In this document: positions 63,700 through 64,000 of the stretch, in pieces
Layout of the letters: each line of letters opens with the position of its first letter
Position numbering within the stretch: position 1 is the stretch's first letter
Source of the DNA: Serinus canaria
Lineage: Eukaryota; Chordata; Aves; Passeriformes; Fringillidae
Length of the DNA stretch: 64,000 nt
Assembly: GCF_022539315.1 (NCBI RefSeq)
Contig: NC_066313.1
Location: 65,227,934 to 65,291,933 of the forward strand
Reading direction: 5' to 3'
Position numbers and translations under genes: made by a program
The notes under the pieces: generated by a model
What the model was told of the DNA's origin: nothing
Database searches by the model: none
The model's input: only the letters and a program-made list of their open reading frames with translations

Positions 63700-64000
63700 T
63701 GAAATATTTTTGTGGTAGTTCTTTCTGTTCTACCAGGAGAAGAAGAAGTTGTTTGACTTTTTTACAGAGGTTTGGAAGATTAGAAGTAATGCCAGTAGAC
63801 ATTAGTAGGCAAAGTGCAACTGAGGAGTATGTTGAAGGAAGCAAATGCACACAATTTATTTCATGGTTCCAGGGTTTACAGAGAGAGAGAATGCAAAGAC
63901 ATTTCTCATTAATGGTGGAGCTTTGCTTACAAAGCTCCACCATTAATGAGAAATAAAATACATGGCTTAAATTATGGTAAGGAATCATTTTCCTCCCACT
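63700..64000. other. Unique edge sequence containing a hairpin
   Basis: No gene recognised. Frames on both strands (63669-63956 plus, 63665-63988 minus) are kept open partly by the perfect inverted repeat at 63901-63954. Confidence 0.55.
63901..63954. repeat. Perfect 25-bp inverted repeat, 4-base loop
   Basis: The left arm 63901-63925 (starting atttctcattaatgg and ending agctttg) is followed by the loop CTTA (63926-63929) and by the exact reverse complement at 63930-63954. There is no mismatch in 25 pairs. The loop is far too small for a typical pre-miRNA. A local template-switch (fold-back) mutation or a fold-back read artefact would produce exactly this form. Confidence 0.95.

Noticed and set aside
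1..64000. CRISPR arrays, operons, phage or bacterial mobile elements
   Set aside because: No regularly spaced direct repeats, no dense coding and no bacterial-type genes; the sequence is clearly vertebrate.

Overview
The window looks like nuclear DNA of a bird, most probably a songbird. It is AT-rich and CpG-poor, and it has no dense coding, operons, ribosome-binding sites or CRISPR arrays. The call rests on repeats. CR1 LINE 3' ends carry the typical avian terminal motif (ATTCTATG type), and there are avian-type ERV LTRs plus a few relics of old amniote repeats (MIR-like cores and an old amniote-type CR1). Species and chromosome cannot be read from the sequence.

I can support no protein-coding gene, rRNA, tRNA or known ncRNA. 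Open frames are short, have no domain I recognise, and overlap one another on both strands; the longest (242 codons, 18105-18833) looks fortuitous. The window is best read as intergenic or deep intronic sequence. A short exon without a recognisable motif could still be hidden; the best weak candidate is 31985-32222 on the minus strand.

Layout. 1-10.3 kb is unique sequence with two MIR-like relics and an ATTGTT-type microsatellite. 10.3-17.6 kb holds a CR1 tail, unique AT-rich sequence with possible conserved elements, and a 0.3 kb CR1. 18.1-18.8 kb is a possible old LTR-like segment. 19-29.8 kb is mostly unique, with a plus-strand CR1 tail at 24.9 kb and a 27-bp palindrome at 29.4 kb. A 0.59 kb ERVL-type LTR lies at 29.85-30.44 kb (minus) and a second, decayed LTR at 34.8-35.2 kb (plus). 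38.4-39.3 kb is the longest CR1, still encoding the decayed end of ORF2. 43.14-43.55 kb is an intact solo ERVK-type LTR with a perfect 6-bp target-site duplication. 44.56-45.19 kb is an old CR1. Two more CR1 pieces lie at 52.3 and 55.2 kb.

The last 5 kb differ from the rest. A degenerate GGAGA-type repeat, a TATTA-rich block and a TTTC microsatellite (58.85-59.73 kb) are followed by two near-identical head-to-tail copies of a ~1.98 kb unit (59,744-63,699). The copies differ largely by one-base homopolymer indels, the signature of unpolished long-read sequence, so a false duplication or gap-fill artefact is as likely as a real tandem duplication. A perfect 25-bp inverted repeat with a 4-base loop lies near the right edge (63,901-63,954). 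I found no evidence of a new biological system; the most useful observations are this suspect duplicated block, the hairpin, the clean solo LTR and the old repeat relics.
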